DNA from: Bog-159 sp963843255
GTDB taxonomy: Bacteria > Acidobacteriota > Terriglobia > Bryobacterales > Bryobacteraceae
Length of the DNA stretch: 64,000 nucleotides
NCBI GenBank assembly: GCA_963843255.1
Contig: CAWJJQ010000013.1
Span: 203,636-267,635, forward strand
Reading direction: 5' to 3'
In this document: in pieces, positions 1 through 9,259 of the stretch
How positions within the stretch are numbered: the first letter of the stretch is position 1
Layout of the letters: each line of letters opens with the position of its first letter
Position numbers and translations under genes: made by a program
Notes under the pieces: model-generated
Told to the model about the DNA's origin: nothing
The model's input: the letters and a program-made list of their open reading frames with translations, nothing else
Database searches by the model: none

Positions 1-2556
1 GCGAAAATCAGAGGATCGCCCGGCTCGGTGCCGAAGAGCAGCGAAGCGATCGCCCTGGCAACCGCAAACGACGCCACGCCTCCGATAACGATGCCGGTTA
101 GCGTTAGCCTCACGGTCTGCGAGACCACATCCAGGCGAACGCGGGAAGCGCTGGCGCCTAACGCCATCCGGATGCCGATTTCCTGCGACTGCCGGCTCAC
201 CGAATACGAGATCACGCCGTATATGCCGAGCGAAGCCAGCACCAGGCCGAAAACCGCGAAACAGGTAACCAGCAGCACCAGGAAGCGGCGCGGCGAAACG
301 GCATGATCCACGATCTGCTGGATGGCGCGGAACTGCGTCCGCGGCTGCTGCGGATTCAGACTGCGCAGCGTAGACAGCACCGCCGGTTCAACGGCCGGAA
401 TCGGAAGCCGGGTGCGCACCACCAACTCCGTGCCCTCGGGATCGAACTGGGTGATAGGGATGTACATCTGCACGCTGGCGCGGTCCTCCAGGCTGCTCTC
501 GCGAACATCGTCGATAACGCCGACCACGCGCGCTTCACCGCGTCCGGGGCCGTACGCCGCCCGTCCTACGGGATCTTGGCCAGGCCATTCGCGCCGGGCG
601 CCGGCTTGGTTGACCACCAGGACGTGCTGCGTCGTTGGGCCATCCTGCCAGGAAATATCGCGGCCGCCGCGCAGGCGCATCCCCATGGTTTCCAGGTAGC
701 CGGGGCTTACCACATAGACGAAGGCGCCGTGGTCTGTGGTCTTGTCATTCACGTTTTCCTTGGCCACCAGGCCCCAGCTCCGGTTGCGGTCGAGCGGCAG
801 CATATCCGTCATGCCGGCCGCTTCGATGCCGGGGATAGCGCGCACCCGCCGCAGAATCTCCTGGAGGACGGAGACGCGCCGCTCCGCGTTTCCGCCATCG
901 TTGATCTCGATCTGGATGGCGGCGACGTGCGCGGGCTGAAAGCCGAGATCCACATTCAGCAAGCGCAGAAAACTGCGCAGCAGCAGGCCCGCGCCCACCA
1001 GCAGGACGCATGCCAGGGCCACTTCCGCAATCACCAGTGTGGATCGCAGGCGCTCGTGGCGGCGTCCCTGGCTCACACCTGCACCGCCATCCTTCAGCAC
1101 CTCCTGCAGGTTGCCGCCCGACACCTTCAAGGCGGGGGCCAGGCCGAAGATCGCGCCGGCGGAGGCGGCAATCAGCAGGCTCCAGGCGAACGCGGCTCCA
1201 TCCACCCGGACTGTCGAGAGCATGGGCAGCGCGATGTGGGTCTGGTGCGCGAAATAGAAGACGATGGCCCAGGCGATGGCCAGCCCGAGCACACCACCCG
1301 CGAGCGACAGCCCCAGGCTCTCGGTGAGCAACTGGCGCACCAGGCGTCCGCGCCTGGCGCCCAATGCCGCGCGCAAGGCGAACTCCTTACCGCGCGACAT
1401 GGCCCGCGCCAGCAACAGGTTCGACACGTTGATGCACACGATCAGCAGCATCAGCCCCACCGCGCACCATAGGACGAAAAGCGACCGGCGCAGTTTGCCG
1501 CTCACCCGGTCCTGCAGGGCGGAGAGCAGCGGATTTGTAGTCGGAATACCAATCGCGATTCGCGGCCTTGAGCTGCGGAAAAAGCACGCTCGCTTCCGCC
1601 TGCGCCTGTCCCAGCGAAACTCCGGGCTTGAGCCGGCCGAGCACCGCTACCGTATTGCCCCAGCCGCGCCAGAAGTCCATGTAGGCGGGTACGTAGAAAT
1701 CCACCTGCATTCCCGGCGAGAAGATTGCCCCGAAATCGAAAGAGGCGGGCAGAACGCCCACCACGGTAACCGGACCGCTGATGTCCGCGGGCTCGGCGTG
1801 TATGGTGATCGTCCGCCCTACGATGGACGGGTCGCCGCCAAACTGGCGCTCCCAGAACTGGTGGCTCAGCAGCGCGGTGGCGCCGGCGCCTTTGCGGCAT
1901 TCCTGCGGTGTAAAAAGCCGTCCCACAAGCGGCTCGATACCCAGCGTTGGAAAGAAGTTTTCGGCCACTTGCACGCCGACTAAGGGTAGCGGGTCTCCCC
2001 GTCCCATGAGCTTGTACTGGATGGAATTGAAGAAGGTCTGGTAGCTGGTAACGTCCTGGAAGGAGCGGTTGTGCCGCCGGAATTCTTCGTACGCCGCGAC
2101 CGTGTAAGTCTGGTCCGAGAGACCGCCCTTGCCTTCGTTGGCGGCAAACCAGACCAGTCGGCCCGGATCGCGGAAGGGAAGCGGCCGCAGCAGTATGGTA
2201 TTGACCACGCTGAAGATCGCCACGTTCGCGCCCATGCCCAGGGCCAGCACGGCGATCACAATGAAAGCCAGCGAACGGTCGCGCCGCAGCGTGCGCAGGC
2301 TGAAGCGCAGGTCCTGGCCGAGCACTTCCAGAGCTGGCAGGCCGCGCGCTTCGCGATGCTGCTCGCGGGCATTGGCCATACCGCCGAAACGAACGAGTGC
2401 CTGGCGTCGCGCCTCTCCCGGTTCCATGCCCCGCGCCAGATTGTCCGCGACCGCGGCGTCGAGGTGGGAGGCGATCTCCGTATCCAGATCGCGATCGAGG
2501 CGCGCGCGGCGAAACAAGGCGAGAAAACGTTCCCAAGCCCGGCGAAAGGAATCCAT
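1..2556 (-). CDS. ADOP-family MacB-like ABC permease, frameshifted and cut by the window edge
   Basis: Large inner-membrane permease of the acidobacterial duplicated orphan permease type. It has a cytoplasmic N-terminal head (DxxLDxEIxxHL-like stretch near residue 23), then a first FtsX/MacB unit starting at about residue 95 (TM segment LAFIVIAVLALGMGANVAIF) with a periplasmic MacB-PCD domain. At about 1531-1536 the frame shifts by one base (an extra base after the codon for Lys in YSDYK). The other minus frame then continues as LQDRVSGKLRRSLFVLW, CINVSNLLLARA and a second FtsX unit down to base 1, ending in LLFGTEPGDPLIF, a typical near-C-terminal ADOP motif. About 50 residues should lie beyond the edge. 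The start at 2556 follows GAGGAG about 10 nt upstream. Without the shift it would be a normal-length ADOP protein (over 850 aa). The substrate is unknown; the family usually lacks its own ATPase neighbour. The shift may be real decay or an assembly error. Confidence 0.85.
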
Positions 2557-2591
2557 CGTAATCAGGCTCCTCTGGTGGGCACCATCCCGAT

Positions 2592-2608
2592 ATGTGGTGC
2601 AACCACAT
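2592..2608. promoter_or_regulatory. 17-bp perfect inverted repeat, PadR-like operator
   Basis: ATGTGGT-GCA-ACCACAT is a perfect inverted repeat with 7-bp arms, about 36 bp upstream of the ADOP permease start. PadR-family repressors bind ATGT-N8-ACAT-like sites (here the spacer is 9), and PadR genes commonly accompany ADOP permeases in acidobacteria. No PadR gene is visible in the window, so the assignment is inference. Confidence 0.45.
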
Positions 2609-2710
2609 GAACTATTATGGACGTTCCCGGGAGCGGATGGTTAGGGTCGATGGCCCACGGCTATTACGGATTAGCAGGTATTTTTATTGTCTTAAGCGAG
2701 CACCGGCGGC

Positions 2711-3676
2711 TCACGACCGTGCCAGACCAAACAACAGGTAGCTCACCCGGCCCGTAATCTGATCGCCGCTCTCGGCGTAGATGGGTCCGCCGTATTCCTT
2801 GGCTCCAAATAGATAGAGCAGTGCATTGAGCACGCCTCGGTTGCCGGTATAGTTGAAGACCCCATAATTCGGGTCGAAGAAGTAAAAGCCCCCGTCATTC
2901 CGCTTGTACAGCGCAACGGCATGTCCCGACAGGCGTCCCTGGTCGATCAGTTCAAAGTTTATAATCAGGACATTCTTGCGAACGAATTGTTCCATCGAGA
3001 ACAACGCAGCGAGAGCGGCAAATATGCTTCCCTTCCCATGCGCCTCGCGGTCCGACGACGCCAGTATCCTGATGTGGCTGAATGGCCTTTTGGACGGTGC
3101 GTTCCGTAGTTGTTCCTTGCGTTTTTCAAGATGGTAAGTGTCCATCATCTTCGCGAAGGCCGCCCAGCCCACTTCCGTTCTGTGGTTAGAACTCTCCACG
3201 ACTTCGGTGAGAACGTTTATCCACTGGCCGACCCTGGTGACTTTGTACTTTCCGCTGGTAGAAGGCGTAATATCCAGGTACGTCGAAACCTGGGAGACCA
3301 GCACGTTGGGAATGGCTACTTCGTCCTGCTGGTTGTCGCGGTTGTAAAGCAGAGCCTGGGCATTGTACAGGACCCCCAACTGGTTGGCGATGGCGATCAC
3401 TTCTGTTCGCCTGGCGTCCCACCGGTCAATAGTCAATTGAATAGTGGCCTGCCGTAACGTCTGCACGGTGACTTTTCGGGCATCGTCGGAAAACGCCGGG
3501 TTTCCGCTTTGCAGGATCCTGCGCATCCAATCGATGCACACACCGCGGCAGAACCCGTCATCCACCTGCCCGGGAGTCAACCCCGACCCATCGAGACGCC
3601 GGCCCTGACGGAATTCCCGCACCTGGCTGCCGAAAGCCGCCAACTTCGCAATCACATCATCAGTAGGAGTTCCCAT
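2711..3676 (-). CDS. putative YopT-type (peptidase C58-like) cysteine protease
   Basis: Protein of 321 residues with no signal peptide or membrane segment. The papain-like C58 arrangement is visible: candidate nucleophile Cys47 in FCRGVCIDWMRRIL, His252 in LSGHAVALYKR and Asp268 in GFYFFDPNYGVF. Order and context (GVCxxW, then HAVAL, then FFDPNYG about 16 residues later) match the YopT/AvrPphB catalytic triad. The roughly 200 residues between Cys and His are more than in the compact effectors and look helical. Known members cleave near lipid anchors of host GTPases or kinases; here the target is unknown and no secretion genes are adjacent. It lies 23 nt downstream of the TolB-like gene on the same strand, so the two may be co-transcribed. 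It could also be a non-effector C58-fold protein of the polymorphic toxin or housekeeping sort. Confidence 0.6.
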   Translation of the reverse strand: MGTPTDDVIAKLAAFGSQVREFRQGRRLDGSGLTPGQVDDGFCRGVCIDWMRRILQSGNPAFSDDARKVTVQTLRQATIQLTIDRWDARRTEVIAIANQLGVLYNAQALLYNRDNQQDEVAIPNVLVSQVSTYLDITPSTSGKYKVTRVGQWINVLTEVVESSNHRTEVGWAAFAKMMDTYHLEKRKEQLRNAPSKRPFSHIRILASSDREAHGKGSIFAALAALFSMEQFVRKNVLIINFELIDQGRLSGHAVALYKRNDGGFYFFDPNYGVFNYTGNRGVLNALLYLFGAKEYGGPIYAESGDQITGRVSYLLFGLARS

Positions 3677-3699
3677 CCCGACCCGCCACTTCCAGCCGG

Positions 3700-4710
3700 C
3701 TACTTCCAGTCGGCCGTGAATATATTGAACTCGTATTTCTCTTTGGCGTCGCGGTCCGAGCAGAAAACGAGTGTCTTGCCATCCGGCGAGAATTCCGGGA
3801 ACGAGGTGAACCCGCCGAAATCGGTCACCTGCTCCAGTCCGCCGCCGTCCAGGTTCATCATGTACAGCTCAAAGCGGCGCGTATCGCAGGCATGCTTGTT
3901 GGACGCGAACAGGATCTTGGCGCCATCCGGCGTAAACGTGGGCGCGAAGCTGGCGCAGCCGAAATCGGTTACCGTGCGCGCATTGCTGCCGTCGGCGTCC
4001 GCCACTACGATCTCCATCTTCATGGGCGCGGTCAGGTTGGCGGCCAGCAGTGACTTGTACTTGTTCATATCTTCGGGCGTTTTGGGGTAGTGCGCCCGCC
4101 ACGCCAGTTTCGTGCCGTCGCGCGAAAAGACCGGGCCGCCGTCGTAACCGGCCTTATTGGTGATCTGCTGCTTGTGCGAGCCGTCCGTTTTCATAGTCCA
4201 CAAGTCCAGGTCGCCGGAAGCCAGCGAGGTGTACACGATAGTGCCGGTCTTCCAGTTGATGGTGCCCTCGGCGTCGTATCCGGGCGTATCGGTGAGCCGC
4301 TTCTGAATCTTCCCGCGGTCGGTAGCCAGGTAAATGTCGTACCCGGCGAACACGCCCCAGACATAGCCATGGCTGCGGTCGGGCGGCGGCGGACAGGCAT
4401 CCGCGGCGGCATGCGTGGAGGCGTAGATGATGTGCCGGTTATCGCTCAGAAAATAGCCGCAAGTAGTGCGCCCCTTGCCCGTCGAGACCATGTGCTGATC
4501 GGACCCGTCGGCATTCATGACGTACATCTGGTCGCACTCGTTGGGCGGCCGCGTGGATTGGAAGATGAGCCGCTTGCCATCCGGCGCCCAATAGGCCTCG
4601 GCGTTCTGGCCCCCATGAGTTAGCTGGTGAAAGCTACTAAGATGGGAATCGGCGGCACACAATAATGGTGCTCCCACGAGGGCCAGAAGCGCTAGGTCAA
4701 ACCTGAACAT
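3700..4710 (-). CDS. TolB-like PD40 beta-propeller secreted protein
   Basis: 336 residues with an N-terminal signal peptide (MFRFDLALLALVGAPLLCAA). Repeated WD40-like PD40 blades are recognisable by motifs such as AYWAPDGKRLIFQS, PVFSRDGTKLAWRA, PTFTPDGAKILFASNK and PEFSPDGKTLVFCS, each followed by a strand with Y/L-V/M-M-N-x-DG. This is the blade signature of the TolB C-terminal propeller, but the TolB N-terminal domain and a Pal neighbour are missing, so it is not TolB itself. Likely periplasmic or exported, with a binding or scaffold role that is not known. It starts the minus-strand pair with the C58-like gene and is divergent from the GGDEF gene. Confidence 0.8.
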   Translation of the reverse strand: MFRFDLALLALVGAPLLCAADSHLSSFHQLTHGGQNAEAYWAPDGKRLIFQSTRPPNECDQMYVMNADGSDQHMVSTGKGRTTCGYFLSDNRHIIYASTHAAADACPPPPDRSHGYVWGVFAGYDIYLATDRGKIQKRLTDTPGYDAEGTINWKTGTIVYTSLASGDLDLWTMKTDGSHKQQITNKAGYDGGPVFSRDGTKLAWRAHYPKTPEDMNKYKSLLAANLTAPMKMEIVVADADGSNARTVTDFGCASFAPTFTPDGAKILFASNKHACDTRRFELYMMNLDGGGLEQVTDFGGFTSFPEFSPDGKTLVFCSDRDAKEKYEFNIFTADWK

Positions 4711-4736
4711 CAGACCATTCTATCCTGTGCGGCTTG

Positions 4737-4753
4737 GTGGGGCAGACTCCCAG
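4737..4753 (+). repeat. partial copy of the GTGGGGCAGGC repeat family
   Basis: GTGGGGCAGACTCCCAG matches the first half of the palindromic repeat at 35726 in 16 of 17 bases. It sits between the divergent TolB-like and GGDEF genes. Confidence 0.5.
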
Positions 4754-4769
4754 GAAATGACAGAAGGGT

Positions 4770-6050
4770 GTGCGTAGCGTGATCACCGCGATCTCCCGAT
4801 TTCGCGTACGTAATGGGCTGGAGCAGGACGTGCGCGACGCCTTCGTCAACCGCCCCCGCCTGGTGGAAGGAGCGGCTGGCTTTTGCGGGCTCGATGTCCT
4901 GACGGATGCCGCGGACCCATGCGTGTTTCTGCTGCTGACGCGATGGATGGATGAGGCGTCGTTCCAGGCATGGCACCACAGCGAGGCGCACCATCAGTCG
5001 CACGCCATGATGCCCGGTGGAGTAAAACTGGATGCCGCATTTACATCGTTGACGATAGGGCATAGCATCGTGGATCCCGCAGGCGTGCAAGCCATAAGCG
5101 ATGCCCTGGAGGGCCAGACGGTTGGCCTCTCGCGGTGGCTGTTCGAATCCGACGCCGTGTTTGCTTTGCTACTGGCGCCCGACGGAGCCATTCGCGCACG
5201 CAATAAAGCCGCGTATCGTATCTTTCCCGCCGATCCAGCGAAGAACTTCATTTGGGACTACCTGGTTTGTTCCGACGTCGACGATCTGCGCCCGCGGTTA
5301 GCTGGGGCGGAGACTCCGCAGGATGGCCGCCTGCTGTTGAATATGGCCGACGGGCAACGGAATCCGATTACGTTGGAAGTCGGACTCGTGCGGCGCGAGG
5401 GCGCGATTCTGCTGCTGGGAACTCTGGAACACGAGTACGATTCGCAATTTCAGACTGAGATTCTGAAGCTGACCAACGAACTATCGTTGATGATGCGCGA
5501 GAGTGCCCGGAAGAACCGGGAACTGATGGAGGCGAATCGAACCATCGAGCGTTTGGCTCGCACGGACTCTCTGACGGGCCTCGCTAATCGCCGCACCCTC
5601 GATGAAGCGTGCGCCCGCGAAATCGCCCGCGCCGCGCGTTTGCGGGAAGATTTGAGCGTGATCATGATCGACCTGGATCATTTCAAGTCCGTTAACGATC
5701 AATACGGCCACGTGACCGGCGACCAGGTGCTGGTCCGCGTGGCGGGGGTATTCGAGGGCCAACTAAGACCTTATGATCTGGCGGCGCGATACGGCGGGGA
5801 AGAGTTCGTCTTAGTGCTGCCAGGAACCGCGGCTGACGGCGCTTTTGCCACGGCTGAGCGCATCCGCAGACTGGTCGCGGACCTTCAGGTGCCCGGATGT
5901 CCCAGGCAGATTACGATCAGCCTCGGACTAGCCAGTTGGATGAGTGGCGAAACGGCGGCGACGCTGATTGCCCGCGCCGACGCGGCGTTGTACCAAGCCA
6001 AGCAGGCCGGCCGGAACCGCGTCGAAGTGGCGCCTGGCGCGCGGACTTAA
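4770..6050 (+). CDS. diguanylate cyclase with ABM-like and PAS-like N-terminal domains
   Basis: About 426 residues. Residues 1-100 look like an antibiotic-biosynthesis-monooxygenase (ABM) ferredoxin-like domain (FRVRNGLEQDV, LVEGAAGFCGLDVL, LLLTRWMDEASFQAWHHSEAH), a fold that includes haem-degrading IsdG. Residues 120-220 look like a PAS domain, then a short coiled coil and a GGDEF domain from about 262. The active-site loop is GGEEF (342-346) and the inhibitory I-site RPYD (333-336) lies exactly five residues before it, so it should make c-di-GMP from 2 GTP and be product-inhibited. Start: GTG at 4770 has AGAAGGG immediately before it; an in-frame GTG at 4779 has better spacing to that SD. 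It is followed after 9 nt by the B12-binding photosensor-like gene, suggesting one operon. Confidence 0.88.
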   Translation: MRSVITAISRFRVRNGLEQDVRDAFVNRPRLVEGAAGFCGLDVLTDAADPCVFLLLTRWMDEASFQAWHHSEAHHQSHAMMPGGVKLDAAFTSLTIGHSIVDPAGVQAISDALEGQTVGLSRWLFESDAVFALLLAPDGAIRARNKAAYRIFPADPAKNFIWDYLVCSDVDDLRPRLAGAETPQDGRLLLNMADGQRNPITLEVGLVRREGAILLLGTLEHEYDSQFQTEILKLTNELSLMMRESARKNRELMEANRTIERLARTDSLTGLANRRTLDEACAREIARAARLREDLSVIMIDLDHFKSVNDQYGHVTGDQVLVRVAGVFEGQLRPYDLAARYGGEEFVLVLPGTAADGAFATAERIRRLVADLQVPGCPRQITISLGLASWMSGETAATLIARADAALYQAKQAGRNRVEVAPGART

Positions 6051-6059
6051 GGCCATCAA

Positions 6060-7118
6060 ATGATACCCGAATCCATTTCAGACCGCGCCCGTCTGGCACA
6101 GAAGCTGGCAAAAGTTAAGCAGAACATCGCGCAAGCGATCACTGACGATTTTTTCGTCGAGCATCCCGAGTGGGCTATTCGCTACGGGGAGAGGGGCCGC
6201 CAGTTCTGCACGGCGGACACGTGTTTCCATCTGGAGTTTCTCGCGGGCGCCATCGAGGCCGGCTCGCCCCAGGCATTTGCGGACTACGCGCAATGGACGG
6301 CCAGAATGCTGAGTGCGCGGGGGATCTCCGCGCACGCGCTCGACGAGAACTTCGCACAGCTTGAAAGACATCTGTCCTTGGCGCTCCTGCCGCAAGAGCG
6401 AGACTCGATCCTGACTTTTTTTACGGAGGGCCGGGCAGCTTGCGCGAAGCCTGAACCACCGCCCGGAGAGCCGTCGCAGGAGCAAGGGCTGGGGCTGGCC
6501 CGACAGGTCTTTTTGACGGCGATTTTAGCCGGCAGGCGGCAAGCCGCGCTGAACGTCGTCGAGGAGGTTTTGCGGAGCGGCTTCAGCCACGTCGATATCT
6601 ACTTGAATGTCTTTACGGACGCGCTGCATCGCGTAGGCGAGCTTTGGGAACAGAACAAGATCAGCGTGGCGCAGGAACATATCGCCACGGCCATCACGCA
6701 GTATGCCATCGCCGCTATCTATCCGCGATTGGTTCCAGCAGCGGTCCATCGCGGCAGTATGGTGGTGACGGGTGTAAGCGGGGAATTGCATCAAATCGGC
6801 GCGAACCTGGTCGCCGACGCCATGGAGGCCAATGGCTGGACGGTGCGTTTTCTCGGAACCAACCTGCCGCACTCCTCGATCCTAGCCGCCATTCAGGAGA
6901 TCACGGCCGACGTTCTTTGTATTTCCACGACCATCGTCGCGAACCTTGTCTCCGTCGCCGATCTGGTGGGAACCGTTCGGGGCAAACTGGGCGAACGTGC
7001 TCCGAAAATTGTCCTGGGCGGCGCGGCCTATCGCGTGGCTTCCCAATTTGCCCGGGAGGTCGGGGCAATAGAAGCCGTCACAGACCTGCGCCGTGCGCTG
7101 GCGATGTTTTGCGCATAG
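6060..7118 (+). CDS. B12-binding protein with CarH-type photosensory motif, no DNA-binding domain
   Basis: 352 residues. The N-terminal 125 residues are a mostly helical domain I do not recognise (ITDDFFVEHPEWAIRYGERG). Residues 145-225 form the four-helix cap of B12-dependent sensors, with Trp196 in GELWEQNKISVAQEH and Glu206-His207 exactly at W-x9-EH, the motif that places adenosylcobalamin in the CarH/LitR photoreceptors. Residues 233-352 are the Rossmann B12-binding domain; the base-off motif DxHxxG appears as ELHQIG (242-247), with Glu replacing Asp and His244 kept as lower ligand. Unlike CarH it lacks the MerR HTH. Its position 9 nt after the diguanylate cyclase suggests it controls, or is read by, that enzyme. 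A corrinoid methyl-transfer role is an alternative, but no methyltransferase partner is nearby. Confidence 0.85.
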   Translation: MIPESISDRARLAQKLAKVKQNIAQAITDDFFVEHPEWAIRYGERGRQFCTADTCFHLEFLAGAIEAGSPQAFADYAQWTARMLSARGISAHALDENFAQLERHLSLALLPQERDSILTFFTEGRAACAKPEPPPGEPSQEQGLGLARQVFLTAILAGRRQAALNVVEEVLRSGFSHVDIYLNVFTDALHRVGELWEQNKISVAQEHIATAITQYAIAAIYPRLVPAAVHRGSMVVTGVSGELHQIGANLVADAMEANGWTVRFLGTNLPHSSILAAIQEITADVLCISTTIVANLVSVADLVGTVRGKLGERAPKIVLGGAAYRVASQFAREVGAIEAVTDLRRALAMFCA

Positions 7119-7213
7119 CTGGGTTCAGCCCGAACTGAGAAATTACACAAATATTACGATCATCCGCCTGAAACGGCCGCACAATTAAAGTTAAGCAAGT
7201 CCACAACTCTGAA

Positions 7214-8911
7214 ATGCAAACACATCCCAAAGGCACCAATGCCCGAATCCTGCTCTCCGCCGTGTTCGGCCCCTATGCGCAGAACGATAGTTTTGGCAGC
7301 CGCGCCATTAACCCCATGGAGCTTTACCACAACCAGGTGACGCGCGAGCAAGGTCCGTTTTCGCTCCGTATGTTCCACCGGTCGTGGGGCATCATGATGA
7401 TCCAGGAAAATATTCCGGCGCCCTGTACGGTGCTCGATTTTCCCACGCGCGAAGCCTTCGAACGCGAGCTGACCGAAAACTCCTACGACATCGTGGGCAT
7501 TTCTTCCATCATCGTCAACGTGGGCAAAGTGCGCGAGATGTGCCGTATGGTGCGCCGCCTCTCGCCCCATTCGACCATTGTGATCGGAGGGCACGTGGCC
7601 GCCATTCCGGGCCTTGACAATATCGTCGATGCCGACCACATCGTGCGCGGCGACGGCATCTCCTGGATGCGACGTTACCTGGGCGCCGACGAAAATGCGC
7701 CCATACGCCATCCGCACATCGTGTCGGGATACGGGCTCCGCACCATGGGCATGCGCATCCCCGAATCCCCCGGACAGGCCGCCGCCACCATCATTCCTTC
7801 AGTCGGGTGCCCCATGGGCTGCAACTTCTGTACTACGTCGGCATTCTTCGGCGGCAAGGGCAAGTTCCTCAATTTCTACGAAACCGGCGAGGATCTGTTC
7901 CGCATCATGTGCGAGATGGAATCCACCATGAACGTCCGCTCGTTCTTCATCATGGACGAGAATTTCCTGCTTTACAAAAAGCGCGCCATGGAGTTGCTGG
8001 ACTGCATGAAAGCCAAAGGCAAGGCTTGGGCGCTTTACGTCTTTTCTTCCGCCAATGCTATCCGCAAATATTCGATCAAGGAGTTGGTTGAGCTGGGAAT
8101 CTCGTGGATCTGGATGGGCCTCGAATCGCCCCGGTCCGCCTACGAGAAACTGCAGCACGCCGATACCCTGACGCTTACCAGGGAACTGCACGAACACGGC
8201 ATCAAGCTGCTCGGTTCGACGATTGTCGGCCTGGAACATCACACGCCGGAAAATATTCATGAGGAAATCGAGCACGCGGTGGCGCATGAAACCGACTTTC
8301 ACCAGTTCATGCTGTACACGCCGGTGCCCGGCACGCCACTGTATCGCGAGATGCAGGAGCAGGACCGCATGCTGGCCGGCGTGGACCTGGCCGACATCCA
8401 CGGTCAGGACAAATTCAACTTCCAGCACGCCGCCATTTCGCGCGAGCAATCCAAGCAATTCCTGGATTGGGCCTTTCGCCGCGACTTCGAACGCAATGGT
8501 CCCAGCCTGTTTCGCGTCTGGAGGACCACGCTGGCCGGATGGAAGCGCTACAAAAACGACCCTGATGCGCGCGTCCGCGAGCGTTTCGAATGGGAGGTCC
8601 GTTCGCTGAAGAGCGCGGCCAGCGGCCTGCTATGGGCTATGGAGCGCCAGTTACGTAAGACCAACCAGAAGGTGAGCGCCCAGGTGCGCGCCCTGCGCCA
8701 GGATCTTGGGCGCGAGTTCGGCCCGTTCTCGCGCCTGTTCGCGGCGCTCGGTCCGGTGGTTTTGTGGGCCAGCCGGCGGGAGCAGAAGCGGCTGGCTAAC
8801 GGCGTCACGTATGAGCCCGAGACCGTCATCGAACGCCGCAACTGGGCGCCCGCTAGCCTTGAGCCTTCGCCGGAGTGCGAGTCCCCAGAGTTTGCGTTAG
8901 AAACCCGATAA
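7214..8911 (+). CDS. B12-binding-domain-type radical SAM enzyme
   Basis: 565 residues. The N-terminal 190 residues resemble the Rossmann cobalamin-binding half of class B radical SAM enzymes (YDIVGISSIIVNVGKV, STIVIGGHVAAIPG), but without a visible DxHxxG, as is common in this class. The radical SAM core begins with Cys199, Cys203, Cys206 (CPMGCNFC), followed by a GGxxxD/E-like region and FIMDENFLLYKKRA. The C-terminal 150 residues are Arg/Lys-rich and helical. HpnR-like hopanoid methylases and other lipid-modifying enzymes share this layout, but I cannot assign a substrate. It starts 95 nt after the B12-sensor gene on the same strand; a shared cobalamin theme is evident, a shared transcript is not proven. 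Its 3' end overlaps the opposite-strand membrane protein gene by 59 nt. Confidence 0.82.
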   Translation: MQTHPKGTNARILLSAVFGPYAQNDSFGSRAINPMELYHNQVTREQGPFSLRMFHRSWGIMMIQENIPAPCTVLDFPTREAFERELTENSYDIVGISSIIVNVGKVREMCRMVRRLSPHSTIVIGGHVAAIPGLDNIVDADHIVRGDGISWMRRYLGADENAPIRHPHIVSGYGLRTMGMRIPESPGQAAATIIPSVGCPMGCNFCTTSAFFGGKGKFLNFYETGEDLFRIMCEMESTMNVRSFFIMDENFLLYKKRAMELLDCMKAKGKAWALYVFSSANAIRKYSIKELVELGISWIWMGLESPRSAYEKLQHADTLTLTRELHEHGIKLLGSTIVGLEHHTPENIHEEIEHAVAHETDFHQFMLYTPVPGTPLYREMQEQDRMLAGVDLADIHGQDKFNFQHAAISREQSKQFLDWAFRRDFERNGPSLFRVWRTTLAGWKRYKNDPDARVRERFEWEVRSLKSAASGLLWAMERQLRKTNQKVSAQVRALRQDLGREFGPFSRLFAALGPVVLWASRREQKRLANGVTYEPETVIERRNWAPASLEPSPECESPEFALETR

Positions 8912-9206
8912 TCGCGCCGGTGAGAAAGCCTGGCAGCATGATCTCCAGGTAGTGCTCCTTTTGCATCGCCGCCACCAGGAAGGCGAACAGGAGCCCCAGC
9001 GCGGAGCCTACTACGACGCCCCACGCGGTGGATTCCACTTTACGGGCGAACCATCCGCTTAGCAGCCCCACCAGCATGCCTTTAATCGACGACCCTACCA
9101 GGATGCCGCCGATCACGGAATGCGTCTCCGGGTAAAACCATGCAGTGGCGCCATCGATCACGCCGAGGATCAGCCCAAAGATTACTCCAACCAGGATCTT
9201 GTTCAT
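8853..9206 (-). CDS. small integral membrane protein, unknown function
   Basis: 117 residues with about four hydrophobic segments (ILVGVIFGLILGVIDGATAW, GGILVGSSIKGMLVGLLSGW, WGVVVGSALGLLFAFLVAAM, IMLPGFLTGAIIGFL) rich in Gly, like small glycine-zipper membrane proteins. The start at 9206 has a strong SD (GGAGG, 7-8 nt upstream). The 3' end overlaps the radical SAM gene in antisense by 59 nt. No function is recognised. Confidence 0.7.
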   Translation of the reverse strand: MNKILVGVIFGLILGVIDGATAWFYPETHSVIGGILVGSSIKGMLVGLLSGWFARKVESTAWGVVVGSALGLLFAFLVAAMQKEHYLEIMLPGFLTGAIIGFLTQTLGTRTPAKAQG

Positions 9207-9259
9207 CTACGTTCCTCCACTATCTTATTCCGCGCGGCGGCGAATTCCTTTAAGGTTTT

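Noticed and set aside
303..1472. 389-codon plus-strand reading frame
   Set aside because: Composition is an antisense shadow of the ADOP permease second half, which shows clear FtsX-like motifs on the minus strand.
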